From Isochrysis galbana (Eukaryota; Haptophyta; Isochrysidales; Isochrysidaceae): 64,000 bases of DNA. Numbering within the stretch: position 1 is the stretch's first letter; each line of letters begins with the position of its first letter. Below, in pieces: positions 41,560-55,000 of this stretch. Position numbers and translations under genes: made by a program. The notes below the pieces were generated by a model that did no database searches, was not told the DNA's origin, and was given only the letters and a program-made list of their open reading frames with translations. The stretch is from assembly GCA_018136815.1 (NCBI GenBank), contig CM030937.1:1228253-1292252 (forward strand), given 5' to 3'.

Positions 41560-42179
41560 CCCCCCGACTCAAATCGAGACGTCTCCCGATGTCGAGCCTG
41601 AGACAGAAGACTACGTCAAGACGTATGCGGAGAATGAAGAAACTGAGGGATAACGTAACCCATGGATCCATTTGTTGAGCACAAAATCGGCAGCTTAGCG
41701 CGGCGGCTTCCGATTTTGTACGTCACATCCTGCCACTTTCTCCCTTTTACAGGAGTTCTGCTCGGACAGTTGCGCTGGGTTAGGGCGCTGACGAGACGCT
41801 ACGTCTCCCTCGGTTTCTATACGATTTAGCGCTACGCATGAGAACGAGAACGCGTTCGACTCGAAGGAAGGTCCGGAAGATTTTCCGCGTGGCTTGAACT
41901 GTTTTGAGAAGATAGCAAAGGAACGGGCTGGGTTTCTGAAGACTCCGAGGACGGAGACGAACGAGAGCTGTCGACGGCGAGGTCATAGGACTCGACCAAA
42001 TCGGAACCCCCGTGTTGTAGCCCCTCGTGTCTACCTTGGACCTAAGAAGCTCTCACTCTCATTCTCTCTCTCTCCCACTAGCTCGCTAGCTAGCCTCGTC
42101 TCTACTCTCCGACGCCACGCGTTGCAATCCTCTGAGCCTCAGTCTACCTCTCCGCTCGAAGCGCTCGATGGCAGACACT

Positions 42180-43569
42180 GACAGCTACTCCTACCATGAC
42201 CTTTCAGACATCTTCCCGTCAGCAACAAACAACGACTCTTTCACGGCCGCACAGAGGCTCCGCACCCACCATTGAAGTCTACTCAGACGCATCTTGGGGT
42301 TCCTCCCCTAACCCTTTCTCGGGTCACATCATCATGTACTGCGGAGCGGCGGTCTCATATTCGGCACGCAAACTGAAGATAATTCCACAATCCTCTGCCG
42401 AAGCCGAAATCGCTGCATATACTAATTACTAATTAATGGAGCCAAGGATCTAAGGTTCGTTCTTAACGTTCTAGAGTTTCTCGAAGCGGATTACTCTCTT
42501 CCGGTTGCTATCCATTGCGACAACTCAGCCACAATCGCTTCAATCAAGAATCCTGGTGTTACGGCTCGCACTCGTCACTACGAAAATTGGCTTTGGTTTG
42601 GCCGCAAGCAATTTCTCGATCTTATCTCAACTCCTTCGTGGCTGTCGACCAACAACCAAATTGCCGACATGATGACCAAAGCTCTAGAAAAGGGGAAGTT
42701 CGTTTCGTTCCGCAACAAGTTGCTCGGATCATTTTAGCGACTTGTCGCACTTCCGCATGTCCCACCGGTCAACCTGCAAACTCTCTTAGAGTTGACAGGC
42801 CTCATGCCGTAGTGGAGCCATTACGCCTTTATCGGCCTAATGAGAATCCTTCGTCGGCCTATGCGTCATCTCGCTTGAGCTCGATTCAGTCCTGACGTAT
42901 GCTTGTATCTTTGATTGGGAATGACGTCGGATGGGATATAGGGATTCGCCTTTGGCGATGGGGGAGTGTCAGAGTTTTCCTTGTTGTCCTAGTTTTTTAA
43001 TCCTAGTGCTGAGGGACCGTGCCTCATCGGCAACGGAGCCGGGTGCGCGGTTGGTGCATGGCCTCGTCCGGTGTATGTGGCTAGGGATGCTAGCCCACAA
43101 GACCTCTTACAAGACTACAATTTCTAATGGATGGGGGGAGCTAAGCGTGGGCGGAACCGGGACGGGATTAGACGGGGGGAGGGATGCCAGCCCCGGCGTG
43201 GACCTCTCCCGAGTGCTCGGACGCGAACTGCGAACTGAATGACGCATGGGCAGACATGGTGAGGCAGGGACGGGAGACGGGAGCAAGAGAAAGAGAGCAC
43301 ACACACACACACACACATATCGCGAAAAGGAAAAGAGCAAGAACAGAACAACAAAACAGAAAACACGACACCAAAGACTATTCATGAACGGACCGTCTAC
43401 GCTAGTAATCGGGGAGAGTTGCCGACGAAAGATCGCGGAGCGAGACGGGCGAGAGAGGAAAATGTGAATGAAGAGAGCTCTCGGGACGCGGCGTCAATTT
43501 CCGCCACGAGAGGGGGAATCAATCTAGAGCTGCCGAACCGAGGAGGTTATTGGACCCGATAATACAACA
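42180..43569 (+). mobile_element. Ty1/Copia LTR retrotransposon, 3' remnant
   Basis: A fossil. The RNase H region of a Copia-type polyprotein is recognisable at about 42265-42740 (YSDASWGSSPNPFSGH, then SSAEAEIAAYTN). A purine-rich tract (GCGATGGGGGAG) at about 42955-42966 leads into a 603-bp 3' LTR at 42967-43569 that starts TGTCAGAG and ends TACAACA. The element is broken, with roughly two breaks in the readable part, and the 5' portion and 5' LTR were not found; 41560-42180 may be its degraded interior. With one LTR the age cannot be set by LTR comparison; the motifs are still legible, so moderate age is likely. Confidence 0.8.
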
Positions 43570-43587
43570 CCTCTCCCTTACTCCCCC

Positions 43588-44298
43588 ATGCGCGCGGTGG
43601 CGCCTCTGCTCGTGCTCGCGGCGACTGCGGCGGCTGGGGTGCGAGTGGGCGCGTCCGCGCGCGCTGCGGCGGCACCGCGCGCACGCGCTACGGTCGGCTT
43701 AACCGCACCCACCGCCCTCGTGCCCATCGCCCAAGGCTCCGAGGAGCTCGAGGCCACTGCTATCGTCAACGTGTTGCGTCGTGCTGGCTGGCAGGTCACA
43801 CTCGCAAGCGTTGGCGTGCCCGCGGGCGAGCCGGTCGAGTGCGCGCGCGGGCAGCGGCTCCTCGTGGATCAGACCATTCAGCAGGCCGCCGCGTGCGAGT
43901 ATGACGTCGTCGCCATCCCCGGAGGCATGCCTGGAGCTTCCAATCTGGGTGCTTCGGAAGACGTTATCGCTGCCCTCCAGCGCCAGCGTGAGGCCGGGGC
44001 ATGGTACGGAGCAATTTGCGCCGCTCCGGCCGTCTGCCTTCAGCCAGCTGGACTGCTTCCACCGCATGCCACCTGTCATCCTGGTTTCACTCAGACCCTC
44101 ACCGACGCGGGCTGCGAGGACGGTGACATCGACGCACGGGTGGTTGTGGACGATGAGTGGCGGTGCGTCACCTCCCGTGGTCCTGGCACCGCCATCGAAT
44201 TCGCACTCAAGCTCGTCGAGGTTGTCCAGGGACCCGATGCTGCAGCGGAGGTTGCGGCTCCAATGGTGCTCCCACCGCGCACCATTGCAATGCTCTGA
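43588..44298 (+). CDS. DJ-1/PfpI family protein, probably organelle-targeted
   Basis: Single exon of 236 residues. The DJ-1 fold spans about 42-220. The nucleophile elbow reads YGAICAAPAV with Cys144, the equivalent of human DJ-1 Cys106, and the supporting Glu53 lies in QGSEELEATAIVNVLRRAG. VVAIPGGMPGA matches the family loop. An N-terminal extension (MRAVAPLLVLAATAAAGVRVG, then Ala/Arg-rich) looks like a signal plus transit peptide, so plastid or another organelle is inferred. Family members are glyoxalase/deglycase-like or oxidative-stress proteins; plants have plastid DJ-1 homologues. The start codon lies only 18 bp after the end of a Copia LTR, so the LTR occupies the promoter position. 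Confidence 0.93.
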   Translation: MRAVAPLLVLAATAAAGVRVGASARAAAAPRARATVGLTAPTALVPIAQGSEELEATAIVNVLRRAGWQVTLASVGVPAGEPVECARGQRLLVDQTIQQAAACEYDVVAIPGGMPGASNLGASEDVIAALQRQREAGAWYGAICAAPAVCLQPAGLLPPHATCHPGFTQTLTDAGCEDGDIDARVVVDDEWRCVTSRGPGTAIEFALKLVEVVQGPDAAAEVAAPMVLPPRTIAML

Positions 44299-44644
44299 GG
44301 CTTGCAATGCTCTGAGGCTTCCCCCTAGGTTTGCACCTGATGCCGGTGCTTGCTGTACTGATGTAGTGAAAAATGTGCAAGCCCTACCCCATGGCCCATT
44401 TTCTCTTCTTCCGTCCATTTCCATTCCTTCACATACCCGCCCTCCTGCGCGCGCGTGAACTTCGTGGCGCCCATGGTGATGCTTCACTCATGGTTGGGCA
44501 CGAGCCCCCCCCCTCTCTCCACCCCTCCCCAGTTGTGGGGGAGGAAGAACCCATCCCCTTGCCATACCTTGAAATAAACATCTGATGGTCCTGGGCTAAC
44601 ACCTACTAGATCTAAGGCTTCCTCTACCTCTCTATCTACACCGC
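44299..44644. other. 3' flank with repeat pieces
   Basis: DJ-1 3' UTR, then 44495-44570 matching 21520-21595 (GGGCACGAGCCCCCCCC onward) and GGGCTAACACCTACTAGATC (44594), which leads the next element. Confidence 0.5.
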
Positions 44645-45583
44645 CCTTACAACTATCGTTAAACTGATAGGGTCATGGAGCGCGCGCCGCTCCCCTCCTC
44701 CCCTGTCGCCCATCCCGCGCCGCGACGGACGATCGAGCCATGCTCGACGCCTCGCATCCGAAGCGCCCGCGAGAGGGCGCCCCTCCGACCCAAGTGCACA
44801 CGATGCGCGACCCGCGCCACCCCCAGACGGCTGAGCACCAGCTGGCCCAACATGGCCGACATGGCCCCCACAACCCACATCTCCTCCCAACCACCTTGGG
44901 CCTTGGGCCGCCCACACCAAGCTCAATCAAAGCCGGCTCAGTGCCGCATCTCGTGGGGAAAGCCGTAAGGCTGGGCCCCTTTACGGCCATGGCGCTGGCC
45001 TCATGTGCAAGCACGAGGCTCAGGCCGGGCCAGTCTTCACTCTACACCCAGGGTGGGAACTGCCAGTTTGGAGCAGCACAGTGTGCCCCATCCGCACAAG
45101 CTAGGAGCACGCGAGGCATTCCTGGCCGCGCTGGCTAGGCGCCAGATCGCAGTGCATGGATTGATGCACTGCATTGGCAGACGCTTACGCTTACTCGTGA
45201 GGGTTGAGTTGTCTAGCTGGGCTCCGCACCCCGTCCATGCTCGCGCACGTGGCCAGTGCCACGGCTGTATAGGGGCCCAGCCCGAAGGCTTTCTCTATGG
45301 CGGAGGCGTCTGGTCGACGCATTGACCCACTTTGGGGTTGGCCACAAATGGCAGTGGCAGTGGACAGGTGCGAGGCTTCGGGGGGGGCATGATGGCCCTT
45401 GAGTTGTTGAGTTGTGTGGCGTTCAGGGGGCGGCACGGGCCGTGGGTCGTGCACACTGCACACCGGGTCACCCCTTGGTGTCGTTTGTCATGGCCCGATC
45501 GGCCGGCGTGGCGGGGGTGACGGCAGGGGAGGAGGGGAGCGACGCGCGCTCCATGACCCTATTTTTAAACGATAGTTCTCAGG
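44645..45583. mobile_element. Element bounded by inverted LINE-type 5' ends
   Basis: Left end: CTATCGTT..GATAG, GGGTCATGGAGCGCGCGCCG, CTCCCCTCCTCCCCTG (44653-44705, plus). Right end: the same in reverse (45575-45525), again with an ATGGAGCGCGCG start (ATG at 45554, minus). The ends form an inverted repeat of about 55 bp with few changes, 0.93 kb apart. The interior has no ORF of note; the frames from 44675 and 44740 are short (KRPREGAP). It is either two convergent LINE fragments or a non-autonomous element that uses these ends as TIRs. No target duplication is obvious. Confidence 0.55.
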
Positions 45584-46023
45584 GGATAGTAGTGACGTAG
45601 AGACTGGGGCTCAAGCTCAGCCCCCCCCCCCGCCTCTCCCTCGGGGGGAGGGCTGAGCGGTTTACTCACGTCCCTAGCGATCTTGTTCCCGACTTCTACC
45701 TGTGCCGCTAGGCGGCGGCCGGCCAGCCCAGTTTTGCTTCCGCCGGTCGTGTGTTAATCATCTTGTGGGTTGCGTGTTGCGCGTGGTGCTTGTGTCACTT
45801 GTAGAACGCCATTCCACATTCCAGGCGAGCAGGAAATGCGCCTGCGGTTTTTTGGATGTTTTTCAGGCTAGTGGCAGTAGCGCTATGCGGTATGCGTTCT
45901 CAGATGGTCTTTATTTGATGGGACACGAGTGCGAAGCGGGACCGAGGCGAATCCAATATCATCGCGGAACGGCGTCGTATGCGCGGATGAATTACTCAAC
46001 AAGACTTCTACTGTTCTCTTAAG
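45584..46023. other. 3' flank of the giant gene
   Basis: C-run at 45618-45630, then sequence without a recognisable feature; it should include the 3' UTR of the gene ending at 46024. Confidence 0.4.
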
Positions 46024-49000
46024 TTAGAGACGGTTGTACATGCTAGATGCGATGCGTCGAGCCGCTTCTCCTGGCTTATAGCATTTGTCAGTTGCCCATG
46101 ACTTGCCCAACACGTCCTCCATCTGAAAATCGCGAGACCATACCTCGGCGGACGCGGTAGTAGAGGGACGACGGGTTTGCGCGAAAGTATCGGCAGCCCT
46201 ACTAGTCCCGCCCGCGGCTTCACGGTCACGCTTTGCCTTGAGGATGGCCCGGGATGCCTCAAGCACATCGCGCTGCCCTTCGAAGTGGTGGCTCCGCGGC
46301 GATTTTTCACGTGGGGTCCCGCCCGCAGTGGAAGATAGGTGAGAGGTGGCGCGAGCAGAGCTAGGAGGTTGTTGTGGCACTGACATTGAAGCGGTACGCC
46401 CAACAAGTGTCACACTTACTTGGCGCTCAGCCTTCACGAATCGCGGAGCAGTGATCGGCCGTGCCCCCTCAGTTGCTGATCGGCGAGGAGGCGCGCTGAG
46501 CGTTGCTGCAGTGAATGGTCGACCAAGATTTGTTGCCACATGCGGTCCACTTGCATTTACGCGTGGTGTTTGAGGCACAATAGCAGAGTTTGTGCACACG
46601 GTAGCAGTGCTCGGCACCTGCGTAGCTTGGGCACGCCGCGAAGATCCAGGCGCGGTGTTCGCTCGTGGCGAGGGGGCAGAATACGACGTGCCCGGGCGTG
46701 ATGGAATGGAATAGTGAAGCGATGGCCTCTTCTCTGCCCGTGGCGAGAGTAGTCCCGAGGCGACCGCCTTCGCAGCCTCTAGGTTTGCACTAGTGCCGAG
46801 ATTGAAAGCTTCATCAAGGGTGTGCGATGATCGAGCAAGCAGACGTGATACTGGCTGTGCGTCCATCTCGGGCATGCCACGTTGGGAAGGGAGTTGCAGT
46901 GGCCGACTGCTGCCGCGCGAGATCAGCGCGACACGCTCATTCGGCGATAGAAAGTTGGGTGTGCCCACTGCCATGGCGTCGCTTGCTTTGCTTGGGTGCG
47001 CCTTATGATCATCCTCATCCTCGACGGCAGCACGTGATCGCTGAAGAGCTTGGTTGGTGCGAGACAGCATATCACGCCTGCGCATGAGAGCAGCTAATTC
47101 TGCCTTCGATTCCTTGAGTGCGCACTCAGATGCGGCAAGATGTCGTTGCAGAAATTGCCTGGTCTGCTCTGACCCAAGTATCGCATCACGGCGCCCTTCC
47201 GCTTGCTGCTGTGCGAGACGCGCGACACGCTCCTCCTCGCCTGCCAAATGAGCGGCGCGCATCTGTTGTAGATTCGAGGACACATGGAGCCGTGAAAGTA
47301 GCGTCTGAAGTCTAGCATTGTCGTCGATGATCTCTTGTAGGCGGTCCTCTTCGGCCATGCGAGCTAGTGCACGCCTTCGAGCGTCAACGGGTAGTCCCGA
47401 GTCGGATTCGAGCAGCGCCACGAGCGTTGAGCGGCGCGCGTCATATGCAGCACGATCCAAACTAGCACGAAGCCGGAGCGCCTGTTCCTCGAGCGCGCCG
47501 CGCCGCAATAGACGCGCTGCCGAGCGTTCGGCGACTGCTCCACGGAAGTGGTCGATCAATCTTGCACGGACCTGTGCAAGAACGGGGATGTTGGGGGTTG
47601 AGCAGCAAGGTACGAAATAGAAATATATGTTCGATTGCGTGGATGGGATGCGGCAATGGACCGAATGTGCAATGCGAGGCTTGATCAGGGAGTCGCGCAG
47701 CAGACTTTGGATCTCGTTCGGTTTGAGTCACCTGCGAATCGAGGACATCGCCACTACTAGCTTCAGCCGCGATGAGCGTCCGTTTGATGTTCTCTCCCTC
47801 GAGAGCAATCCTGAGACGGTGCTCTGCCACTTGGTTGGCGATCCAAGCGACATCATCTCGGCGATCCCCTGCCGTTGCAGAGCGCTCTGCCACTGTGCAT
47901 TGGCGTGTCGCCTCTATTCGGGCGGCGCGTTGTAGCCATGCCTCCCATTTTGGATTGCCATTTCGATCTTTTGCTCTCTCGCGGCAGCATCTCCCAGCAC
48001 GCAGCTTCGCGTCGTCCGTTGAGCGAAGCACTTCCAAAGCCTCAAGATCGATCATTCTCTCGAGAAATTTCATCTCCGCTAGTCCGGCAGTGGAAGCAAG
48101 CATACGCGGTAGCAAGTAGGGCGGAGGTGCACGACCCCATGCAGGTGGTTTGAACGGAGACTCGTGCACAAGCGGCGGTCTGTGCATCGCGAGGGCATAC
48201 GCGTGCTTCTCTTGCGCATTGTCTCCGGCCACGAATGCTGGGTCCCGACGGACCCATCCCCAGGGCACACCCTCCACTTGGATTGTAGCGACGGCTGCTA
48301 CCATCGCCTGCCGCATGGCCTTTGCATTTCCCGCGTTGCGCAACCATGGCGCGCCCTCGCGAAACGCCTCACGGACTAGCATTAGGAGCTCCTCATCATG
48401 CGTTGAGCGGAGCATTTGTAGTTCAGGGTCCGTCCCATCTCTCCACGGGGGGGACCCGCGACGGCTGAGCGACGAGCTACGTTGTGAACATTCACTACTC
48501 TCGAATTCTGCGGCATGCTCCTCGATTGTGACTACTTCATACTTACGCAGAACGGCATTATCCATAGCGAGGCCAGATCGCACCAATGCCGCGTCGATTA
48601 CCGCCTGCACCTCAGCAGGCCACTCGCACGCAATACAACCTCCTCCCCGCCAGCCTGAACGCTCCTCTAGTGAGCCACCTGGACCGAGGCGACACTCGTG
48701 GCAGGCACAACTGCCTGGCGGCGCAAGTAGCCAACGGAGGCGCGCAGCTAGGCGAGCACGTAGCGGCTTCACCAAAGGCGGCTCAAGCTCAAGGACGCAT
48801 GGCCCATCGGCATCTCCCGCTTCGGCCTCTGCCGCCCCCAATACCTCACCGACAGCACGGAAAGTGATCTCGCCACCAGCCTCGCCGCCCTCTTCTTGTG
48901 CACGACGCAGCTCCTCCTCAAAGAAAGCTTCGTCCACCTGCAAGTCGCCCCCAGCATCCTCTGCCGCCGATGTAAATGCGTCTTCCAAGAAGTTGGTCTC

Positions 49001-52000
49001 GCGATCAAGCCGTTCTTCCTCATCTAACGACGCACCCGCAGCATCTTCTAGCTGTGCCGTCTTGGTCGCCACAGCCCGTATGAGCATCTCGCGCATGTGT
49101 GCGATTTCATGACAAAACCGCTCCTTCTCAAGCCATGCTGAGGCGTAAGCCAATGCCGTGTATCGTGATGCAAGTGGCGCCAGCGCACCCTTTAACGTAG
49201 CGGCAGCTGCGCGATCAGCAACGAGAGCGTCGTAGGCAGCGTCAATTTGATTAACGTCAAAGAAGGGGGCACGGTCGGCCACTGCCGAGCGCAGGGCGAT
49301 ACGTAGGGCAAGAATCTGAAGCTCTAGACGCACGCTTTCGCCCATTATGGCCAGGATGAGCACGGGCCGTGGGCGTGGGCTACCAATCGCTTCGCCCATC
49401 TCAGCTGCGGTAGCGGCGGCACGCTCCGCCACAACGGTGGCAATCTCGTTCTCGTACCCCAATCGCACCGCTCCCGCCTCGAGCTCGTGTACCGAGGCCA
49501 GAGAAGAGCGCCTCTTTAGCATCGGCGGGGGCGTTGCCGATGCTTTGCCGCCCGAATCATGTGGCATCCCTCCTGGGGGAGTGAAGCGGAAGCTAGCATC
49601 ACTTGCAGTGCCGGTATTGCCATTGCCGCAAAACGCGCTCGAAGTTGAGGGCCTCAGCTCGTTGGTCAACTCTCCCAGCCTCGGGACCTGCGGCGGCTCG
49701 TCGGGGGTTCCGTGTTCTTCATTCCATGTGGACTCGAAGACCCACGCACGGATAGCTTCTAGCGAAGCCTCGCCTCGCCTTGCAGCCCCGAGAGTTGGTT
49801 GATGCATGCTCGCCATCATGCGACGCTCGTCATCCCACGTCCCTGCTCTCAGCATAGCTGCTGTCGCATTGGCGGCAGCCTGGGTTGCTTCGCCATCGGA
49901 CGTGTTAAGGCCGCCTGGATCCGAAGAGTCAAACCCAACATCGATAGAGGCGGCCTCCGCCGCCCTGCTGGCGACTTGATCCATATCAATGCCTACGTGA
50001 GCGTGCTCCGCCCGGAGCATATCAAGACTACCCTCGGAGAGAAGGAGCATTGAAGCAAGCACAGCCTCCAGGGCCATGCTGAGCGCCGCTGCCGATGCGA
50101 GGGAGGTGGATGCACAAACCGGTGGACAACTAGCAGGGAGGGCGATGCTAGCCCACGCCTTGGGCGCAAGGCCTCCCAATGGCAAAGGCACACTTGTCCC
50201 TGCTCCTCCAGCGAAAGCCGCGTGGATCATGGGCGGCAGCGACGGCAAAAAGACCCGCACTCGAGCAGCAGCGACGGCTGGTGTGGCTCCTTGACCGTCG
50301 GTAGGGGATCGCATCCACCGTGGTAACGGCGGGTCATCTGCTAAGGGCAATACCAGAGACGGCACACCAGGGCGACCCTCTGCATCGCAGCCAACAGGCA
50401 ATGCTGCTTTTGTAGCTGTGCAATCAATTTGCGTGCTGGACGCGCCTGAGAGTGCGGTCAAGGAGGCCAGTGCTGCCGAGAATACCCTCGCGTCAGCAGA
50501 CAACTGAGCCTCTTGCAGGTACTCCTCTTCTGCTTCCTCGACCGTCTCAAGCAAGCTTCCTCTCGCAGCGGCAGCTGCCGCACGTGCTTCGCCGCAAGCA
50601 GTGGCAGCGCGATACAGCGCCAACTGTAGCTGCAATACCATCGCCTCGATGCGCATGCCGAGCGCACGAACGGCGCTGGGTGCCGCAAGCTCAGAGAGTA
50701 CGCCTTCCGCCATAGCAAGCCCGCTACCACGCTTGGCGGCCGCAATGGCTGATGCAACCCCACCGCCAGCGGCACTTGGAAGGTCCTCGGCAAGCAGTTG
50801 TTCGAGCTCCGTGAACTCATGGCCGGCGGCCTCGGCCCACGGCGGCGAGACATCTCCGAGCGAGTAGGGGGTAGCAGCGGGTGCTGGATAAAGTGGCTCC
50901 GTTTCCTCCTCGTTTCCTTGTCGCCAGCCTGCCGTCGACCTTCGCAGCAGTGAGCGGATGCGTAGAAGTGGCAAGAGCTGAAGCAAGCGCCCACAGACTC
51001 CTCCTGAAGCAGCGAACGCCTCGAGCCGAACCTCGAGTGGCACTTTGCTGCGTTTCAGCAGAGTGAGGTTGCGCTCGTCGGAGACAATTCTCGTAAGTGA
51101 CAGGAGCTGGCCGTGCTTCCCTATCATCCCATCGGGAGGCGGTACCGCATCGGCCCCAGCTTCGACCGTTTGGCTCGCCCGTCCGTCGGCATGGTGGGAT
51201 TGGGCCTCGTCGGGCACGAGCTCAATGGGGCCCACCGGGCGCAGCAATGGAGCCATGCGAATGGTTACCGCCCGAGCGAGGTCGGCTGATGTGACGCGCA
51301 AAGACGGCTCGATGAGCTCGGAAGTGAGCTCTGAAAGGTATCGACCCAGCAGTTCGAGTTTGAACTTCTTATCTGAAACCACGTCGGCTGCTGCAGCCGC
51401 TGCCATCGAATTTACAAGATTAGGTGGTGCGGTTGCCGCCGCGTCCCTGTCCTTCAGAAGGCGCGCCTCGCATTTCAAACGGGCGTCAGCTACTGCTGTG
51501 CGCACACGAGCTTCAAAAGCTTCCTTAAGACGCTTGCGACTCGGGCACGCAATCTGGGCTGCATGCAACCATAGCTGTGGCATCGTTCTTTGGAGCACCT
51601 CTGCTGTGTCCTCATTCCAACGGCCAAACCAGGCAAGCCCTAGATTAGACGCCTCAGAGAGTGCTCCACTGCCGCAGCCGGAGCGTGGTGCACGGCCGCC
51701 CGGGGATCGCCGAAACGACCCACCAGCGATTCCTGGTGCGAGGAGCACTTCGGAAATCGCGGCAGCAGTCTCAGCCTCGACGGGAGGCCTCAAGATTACC
51801 GTATAGCTTTTTGCATCACTGTTGGACGGTCCTCCAATCATGGCCTGGCGCGACGCCTCTTCCTCCAGGCGCTGCTTGAGTGAGGCGGTCATTGCCACGT
51901 CATTGTGCGACGCGGCTATGTCGAGAGCAACTCTATGTGCCGTCTGGAGCTGCAGTGCCATCCTCAACTCGGCCGGCGCCGTACCGGCCTCGGCGAGTAC

Positions 52001-55000
52001 CAAGCGCCACCACCCCACGTCACGTGGTGCCATAGGGCAGAGCGACGCATCCGTTGCAAACAGTGCCGGTGCGGCATCACCCCCAGGGAACCAGGCGGCG
52101 CTGCCCGCCTCGGGCAAAGGGGGCTCGAACGTAGGTCTGGATGTAGTACCTTTGCCCGCACCACCAATTGCGACGACATCTCCGTCATCTAGGGGGGTCT
52201 GGCATGGCAGCTCTGCACCCGACCCTCCCTGCGCCAACATGACTTGTGATGACTCACCGGGCATCAGATGCATGCCACAAGCGCGCCGAAGAGAGATGTT
52301 CAGACGCGCCAGTCGCGCTGTGGCGTTAGCCTCCGCCCGAAGCCTCGATAAGCTCGACAAGGCCTGGAACGCACGGCAGAATCGCCGACGCACGGCCACG
52401 TCGGAAGGCTGGTCACGCGCTCCGCTATCTTGTGCCGCTCGTGTGGAAGGTTGGCGGATGGCCACTAGAAGAGGTTGGAGTGCTGGCGATCGAAGCGCCG
52501 GGTGTGTGACGGCATCCCGCACCTCCGTAGAGGACGGCAAGCTGTCTAGCAGCTCAAGCCCGAAAGAGAGCAGGGACGCTTGCGCGCACTGCCGTGGCGG
52601 TCGCGGATAGCCAGGCAGGAGTGAGCGCGAGAGCAAAGCAGTTGTAGCACCTTCAAGCAATGCTGGCAATGCCGACAACTCACCGGCCTCGGGACAGACT
52701 TCGGAGCCGGGATGCCCAGCCACTGCACAGCTGCCTAGCGCACCGGCTGTTGCGAAAGACCATTTGTGCTCACCGGCGGAGATACTGGAGGCGCATGCGG
52801 CGGTAGCGGCAGCGGCGGCGGCTTCTTCAGCTGCCCCCACCGATGTGGCCGCACTTGCGAGTATGCGCTCCAGCATCCGGCTGAGGATCGTCGCCTCCAA
52901 TTCCAGGCCCCGGAGCTGTACTTCTGCACCCCGGCCGACTTGCCAATGGAGAGCCTCCCGCAAGCGCGCAGCTGCCTTACCGCCATCGGCATCGACGAGG
53001 TTCGAATCGACCATGGCCGCCATCGCATCAGCGACTGCTGCGCTAGCCTCTGCCACTGCTGCCGCCTCGGGAGGCGGAGCGCAAGCGGGCCGCATCGCTA
53101 GCAGATCTGCCAGCCTTTGCCCACACGCGGCGCGATGAGCTGGGAACACGCAGTGGCGGAAGAGAGCCAAGTAGCAACAGACTGTTCTGCGTCGCACCTT
53201 TTCGAATGCAAGATTCTGGTCGAGGATTCGAAGGACAAGAGCATGGACGTCAACCTTGCCGCGAGAAGCGACGGCAGCAGCTTTCATCTGCTCGGCGAGC
53301 CCATCTGCCCCGAGAGTCGCGAGCAAGCCAGATGCGTTAGCGGCCGCTGGGTTTGTTTGCTGATCACCACTCAGGTCGCCACCAGCGGTGGCAACGTCCA
53401 CACCATTGAGTGGGGGGGCGAAATTGCTGCGACGGGATCGCCGAGTCGGCGACACATGCCGCTGCTCTGCGGGAGCATCTTTAGTTCCCACCCCCAGGCG
53501 ATGGGGAGCGGCGGCCATTGCCTGCCTATGCGAATGGAGCAGCGCCGCGCTGCGGCTCTCTACATCCTTCAGCCTATCCTCGAGATCAATTTCGGCAGCT
53601 TCGTATAGAATCGGTCGACCGTCCCATCTGGCGACGGCGGGTGTTTCGCCGCCCAAATTCCACGCATTGCCCGGTTCGTGATCCTCTGGGAAGGGCGTAA
53701 TGATATCTTCCATCCGAGCCAGCGTTGCAGTGGAAGTCCAGTGGCCAAAGAGACCGTCCGCCCAAGCAGAGTGCGGCACTTCGTCCCCAGCGCCGGTCCC
53801 ATGCCCTGTCGCCCAAGCGTCGGCGTCGGCGCGCTCGCCCTGGCCCCGAGATTCAAGCAGTGCCATCTCGCATGCCAGCCGCCGTTGCACAGCGCGGCAC
53901 CAGTTGAGAGCACCAAGGAGCTCGTCAGCGGCCGTCCGCATCTTCGCAAGACGCAGCAGGGAGAGTGCCCGCAACGCCTCCTGGCTTGGAGATGCCCTGC
54001 GGAGCCGGCCGCTCGCCGCAGCCGCTCCACTGCCACTTGCAGAAGCGATCGAGTCGCCAGCAAAGGTGGCAGCAGCCTTGCCCTCAGGTAGCCCATCATC
54101 CTCCTTTCCCACAGGGCGGCCTCTCGATCTGGAGCGCCACGAAGCCGAGGCCGATTGGTCGGAGAGCTCGCGTATGTATTCTCGCGCAGACGCGGCAATC
54201 CTCGTAAGTATTGGTCCCACTTCTTGCTCGCGAATCATTGCGAGATAGAGCCGTGCTGCGGAGTCACCTCCCGGCTGTCGCTCAAGCCAAGCTCGCTCAA
54301 GAGAGTTGGTCTCCGTCCCATATGCTAAGATACCAGCATGCCGAAGCCAACCGCTGGGTCGAACAACCACATCAAGCTCACCCCGTTCGGCTGCCAAAGC
54401 GCCATCGATTGCCTCGCTCAGCCCATGGAACGATTCACGAGTGCTGAATGGTGTCGGGCGACTCATGCGGCGGACAAGCCCCATTCCGCGTCGAGATGCC
54501 ATGCCGCTCTGTGGCACCACGTCTTTGCGAAGCGCCACCCCGCTCCGTGGCGGCGGTGCAGCCTCGGGGGGTTCCATTTCACTAGGTGAGTCCCGGAGAT
54601 TGGGGAACTTGGGAGACCTGGGAGACCTGGGGGACCAAGGGCCGTTGTCGGCACTTTGTAGCCGATCGTTTGCAGCCGTGAGCACCTCTTCTGCAATGTT
54701 ACGCCGCTCAATCGCAGCGCGGGTAGCAGCTGCCGCCTCGCGCAGCTGTGCTTTACCCCCAAGCGGAACGAGTGCCTGCCGGCGAACCTCGTACGCAATT
54801 ACCCGTCGGGTCGTCGGGTCTTCGAACTCAATCCGTGGCAAGCGATCATTACCGCCAACGATGATGACATGATGTGTCACGCCCTTCGAGTCCGTATACT
54901 CCGCCTGTGCGCCACGTGGCATCGGGTCCGAGTGCAATGTCTCCCTCAAGATAGATTCCTCCCCCTTCGCAATGCGCGCCGCCGCCCCGGCCGCCGCAGC

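Noticed and set aside
27665-44298. UBA1, UFD1 and DJ-1 as a functional protein quality-control cluster
   Set aside because: They are separate genes on both strands with unrelated genes and transposons between them; proximity alone is not evidence in a eukaryote.
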